This document shows, piece after piece, positions 61,998 through 64,000 of a stretch of DNA of 64,000 bases. The stretch covers positions 682,001 through 746,000 of the forward strand of contig NZ_FNUC01000004.1 in NCBI RefSeq assembly GCF_900106035.1. Reading direction: 5' to 3'. Below the pieces are notes generated by a model. The model saw only the letters and a program-made list of their open reading frames with translations. It did no database searches and was not told where the DNA came from. The stretch comes from Jiangella alba (GTDB lineage Bacteria > Actinomycetota > Actinomycetes > Jiangellales > Jiangellaceae). How positions within the stretch are numbered: position 1 is the stretch's first letter; the number at the start of each line of letters is the position of its first letter. A program made the position numbers and the translations under genes.

Positions 61998-63329
61998 GTG
62001 ACGTCCGACGCCGCTGCCGAACTGGTCGGCCCCTGGGGCCCGCCGCCACCGGGCGGGAAGGCCGCCTGGCTGCGCGGACGGCTGATCGACGCGATCCTCG
62101 GCGGACGGTTGCCGCCGGGCACGGCGCTGCCCGGCGCCCGCGACCTCGCCCAGGCCGTCGGCCTCGCCCGCGGCACGACCGACGCCGTCTACGCGCAACT
62201 GCAGGACGAGGGGTTCATCCGCTCGGCGCCGCGGCGGCGGCCGGTCGTCACCGGCGGGCCGGGTCCCGGCGCACCGGCGCTGGCGCCGCCCAGCTCGGCC
62301 GCCCCGCCGCCGTCGCCGGGCGTGCCCGATCCGGCGCTGTTCCCGCACCGCGCCTGGGCCGCGGCGACGCGTGAGGCGCTGGCCCGGCTGTCCGACCGGG
62401 ACCTCGGGTACCCGGATCCGGCCGGTCATCCGCGGCTGCGCGCGGCGCTGGCCGACTGGCTGGCCCGGACCCGCGGCGTGTCCGCCGAACCAGACCAGAT
62501 CCACGTCACCGGCGGCGTCTCGCACGCGATGTGGATGCTGACGACGGTGCTCGGCGTCGCGACGTGGGCGGTCGAGCGGCCGTGCTCGCCCGGCACCATG
62601 CATCACCTGGTGCGCCGTCCGGTCGAGGTCGTCGAGGTGCCGATCGACGCGGACGGCCTGGATCCGGCGCTGCTGGACGGGGCGGGCGTCGGTCTCGGCT
62701 CGGGGCCACGCTCCGGCTTCGGCGGCTCGCGCGTCGGGGCGGTGATGATCACGCCGAGCCACCAGTACCCGACCGGCGTGCAGCTGTCCGCGCCGCGGCG
62801 ACGGTCGCTGGTCGACGGGTGCCGCGCGGCGGGCCGCTGGCTCGTCGAGGACGATTACGACTCGCACATCGCCGCCCCAGGCGTCGTGCCGGCGGCGGTG
62901 CAGGCGCTGGCGCCGGATCTGGTGGTGTTCACCGGGTCGCTGTCGAAGCTGCTGGCGCCGGGGCTGCGGCTCGGCTGGATCGTCGCGCCGCCCACCGTGG
63001 CCGACCGGTTGCGCGAGCAGCGCGAAGACTCCGACCTCGGCGTCTCGGTCGTGCTGCAGCTGACCGTGGCGGCGCTGATCGAGTCCGGCGGGCTGGACCG
63101 CCACCTGCGCCGCGCCCGCCGCGTCTACGACGAACGCCGGTCACTGCTGGCCGCGCGGCTGGCGCCTCGGTACGAGCTCGGCGGCGCGCCGGTCGGGGTG
63201 CACGCCTTCGCCCCGACGGCGGACGCGGCGGCGCTGGCGGGCGAGCTGCGGTCGTCCGGCGTACCGGCCGCCCCCGTCGACGACGTGCGTCACCCCGGCG
63301 CCGTGATCTCCGTGGCCGCCGTCCGCTGA
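61998..63329 (+). CDS. MocR-type GntR regulator with aminotransferase-like domain
   Basis: 443 residues from GTG 61998. The N-terminal GntR winged helix is KAAWLRGRLIDAILGGRLPPGTALPGARDLAQAVGLARGTTDAVYAQLQDEGFI. A Pro/Ala linker (~88-110) leads to a fold-type I aminotransferase domain with the PLP Lys317 (GSLSKLLAPGLRLGW), DPAGHPRLR and EDDYDSH. Such regulators sense PLP or an amino compound, and it probably regulates the divergent EamA exporter. The intergenic stretch holds repeated TGGNCC-type motifs that may be its site. Confidence 0.9.
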   Translation: MTSDAAAELVGPWGPPPPGGKAAWLRGRLIDAILGGRLPPGTALPGARDLAQAVGLARGTTDAVYAQLQDEGFIRSAPRRRPVVTGGPGPGAPALAPPSSAAPPPSPGVPDPALFPHRAWAAATREALARLSDRDLGYPDPAGHPRLRAALADWLARTRGVSAEPDQIHVTGGVSHAMWMLTTVLGVATWAVERPCSPGTMHHLVRRPVEVVEVPIDADGLDPALLDGAGVGLGSGPRSGFGGSRVGAVMITPSHQYPTGVQLSAPRRRSLVDGCRAAGRWLVEDDYDSHIAAPGVVPAAVQALAPDLVVFTGSLSKLLAPGLRLGWIVAPPTVADRLREQREDSDLGVSVVLQLTVAALIESGGLDRHLRRARRVYDERRSLLAARLAPRYELGGAPVGVHAFAPTADAAALAGELRSSGVPAAPVDDVRHPGAVISVAAVR

Positions 63330-63508
63330 CGGCCACTGGCCGCTGGCGCCTGCAGGCGGCGCTGCCTCCCGACGGTCGATGCCCGCCGACGGTCGCCGTG
63401 GCCGGGCTCCTGGCGGACGTCTCCGCTGACCGGCTCAGCGTCAGCGTCCAGCGACGGTCCCTCCGGGCGTGCGGCCGCAACCAGGCACCCAGCCGTAGCC
63501 GATTCCGT

Positions 63509-63556
63509 CAAAGAAAAAACAGAACGGCGGCCGCCCCCAGTGGGAGCGGCCGCCGT
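63509..63556 (-). terminator. Intrinsic terminator of the H+-pyrophosphatase gene
   Basis: On the minus strand an 11-bp perfect GC stem (63546-63556 with 63524-63534) is followed by TTCTGTTTTTTCTTT, a clear U-tract. It is the only classical Rho-independent terminator I see in the window. It lies 16 bases beyond the stop. Confidence 0.9.
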
Positions 63557-63572
63557 GCCGTGGATCAGCGGG

Positions 63573-64000
63573 TCAGACCGCCGCGCCCTCGCGGGCCGGC
63601 TCGTCCTCGCCGATGATGGCCGAACGCCGCTTCGAGAACCAGACGGCTGCGACGATGATCGCGACCGCCACGATGGCGATCGTGTAGCGCAGACCGTCGT
63701 TGGCGTCAGCGCCCACCGACATCGAGACGATGGCCGGGGCGATCAGCACGGAGACCAGGTTCATCACCTTGATCAGCGGGTTGATGGCCGGACCGGCGGT
63801 GTCCTTGAACGGGTCGCCGACAGTGTCGCCGATGACGGTGGCGTCGTGGGCGCCGGAGCCCTTGCCGCCGTGGTTGCCGTCCTCGACCAGCTTCTTCGAG
63901 TTGTCCCAGGCGCCACCGGAGTTGGCCAGGAACACCGCCATGAGCACACCGGTCGCGATGGCACCGGCCAGGTAGCCGGCCAGCGGGCCGACACCGAGAC
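63573..64000 (-). CDS. hppA: Membrane-bound proton-translocating pyrophosphatase, C-terminal part (truncated by window edge)
   Basis: About 142 C-terminal residues are visible and the frame runs off the right edge. [54 protein letters not shown] is the highly conserved C-terminal block of H+-PPases with the Lys/Asp cluster. Two membrane helices follow and the tail is acidic. The enzyme couples pyrophosphate hydrolysis to proton export across the membrane. A strong intrinsic terminator lies just downstream. Confidence 0.96.
   Translation of the reverse strand, partial: LGVGPLAGYLAGAIATGVLMAVFLANSGGAWDNSKKLVEDGNHGGKGSGAHDATVIGDTVGDPFKDTAGPAINPLIKVMNLVSVLIAPAIVSMSVGADANDGLRYTIAIVAVAIIVAAVWFSKRRSAIIGEDEPAREGAAV

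Overview
The window is very GC-rich DNA (about 70%+ by eye) with GTG starts, 4-bp ATGA/GTGA gene overlaps and many start codons lying 6-7 bases after a YANNNT -10 hexamer, as in leaderless actinobacterial transcripts. Gene content (NnaR-type regulator, HtaA heme-binding surface proteins, IdeR/DtxR-type iron boxes, CGNR protein, MocR regulator, H+-pyrophosphatase) points to a chromosomal segment of a high-GC Gram-positive actinobacterium. A Jiangella-like organism would fit, but that is inference. Both edge genes are cut.

Layout. 1-1193: tail of a possible secreted toxin-type protein with a coupled acidic partner. 1165-13130: siroheme and assimilatory nitrate block. On the minus strand narK, nitrate reductase, an FAD/[2Fe-2S] reductase, nirB, nirD, an nnaR-type HemD-winged-helix regulator and cobA form one tightly coupled operon; sirB-like and thrE genes lie beyond it, separated by a 162-bp element with terminal inverted repeats. 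13295-31675: single genes and small operons: ferredoxin-NADP reductase, class A PBP, gluconokinase, two small enzymes, a YtrA/ABC operon, an M15-like lipoprotein with an acetyltransferase, a two-component system, a fatty acid desaturase, a cupin and a DEAD helicase. 31854-39312: ROK-regulated sugar operon (ABC permeases, binding lipoprotein, GH15, GH31) for uptake and hydrolysis of an alpha-glucoside. 39354-46886: VOC protein, a G-poor repetitive tract with (CCCCGG)8, a NicO metal exporter with secreted partner, methyltransferase, phosphotransferase, LysE and MFS exporters.

47018-59315 is the most striking region: a divergent heme-acquisition locus. Leftward are two sortase-type cell-wall proteins, one of 2,478 residues carrying four HtaA-type modules. 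Rightward are heme oxygenase and the hmuTUV ABC importer. Two IdeR/DtxR-like boxes with centres 20 bp apart sit between them. Together the genes make a complete route: capture heme at the wall, hand it to a lipoprotein, import it, and open the ring to release iron. The far right holds an orphan sigma factor behind an AT-rich promoter region, a tyrosine-phosphatase-like protein, a DMT exporter divergent from a MocR regulator, and the 3' end of an H+-pyrophosphatase gene with a clear intrinsic terminator.
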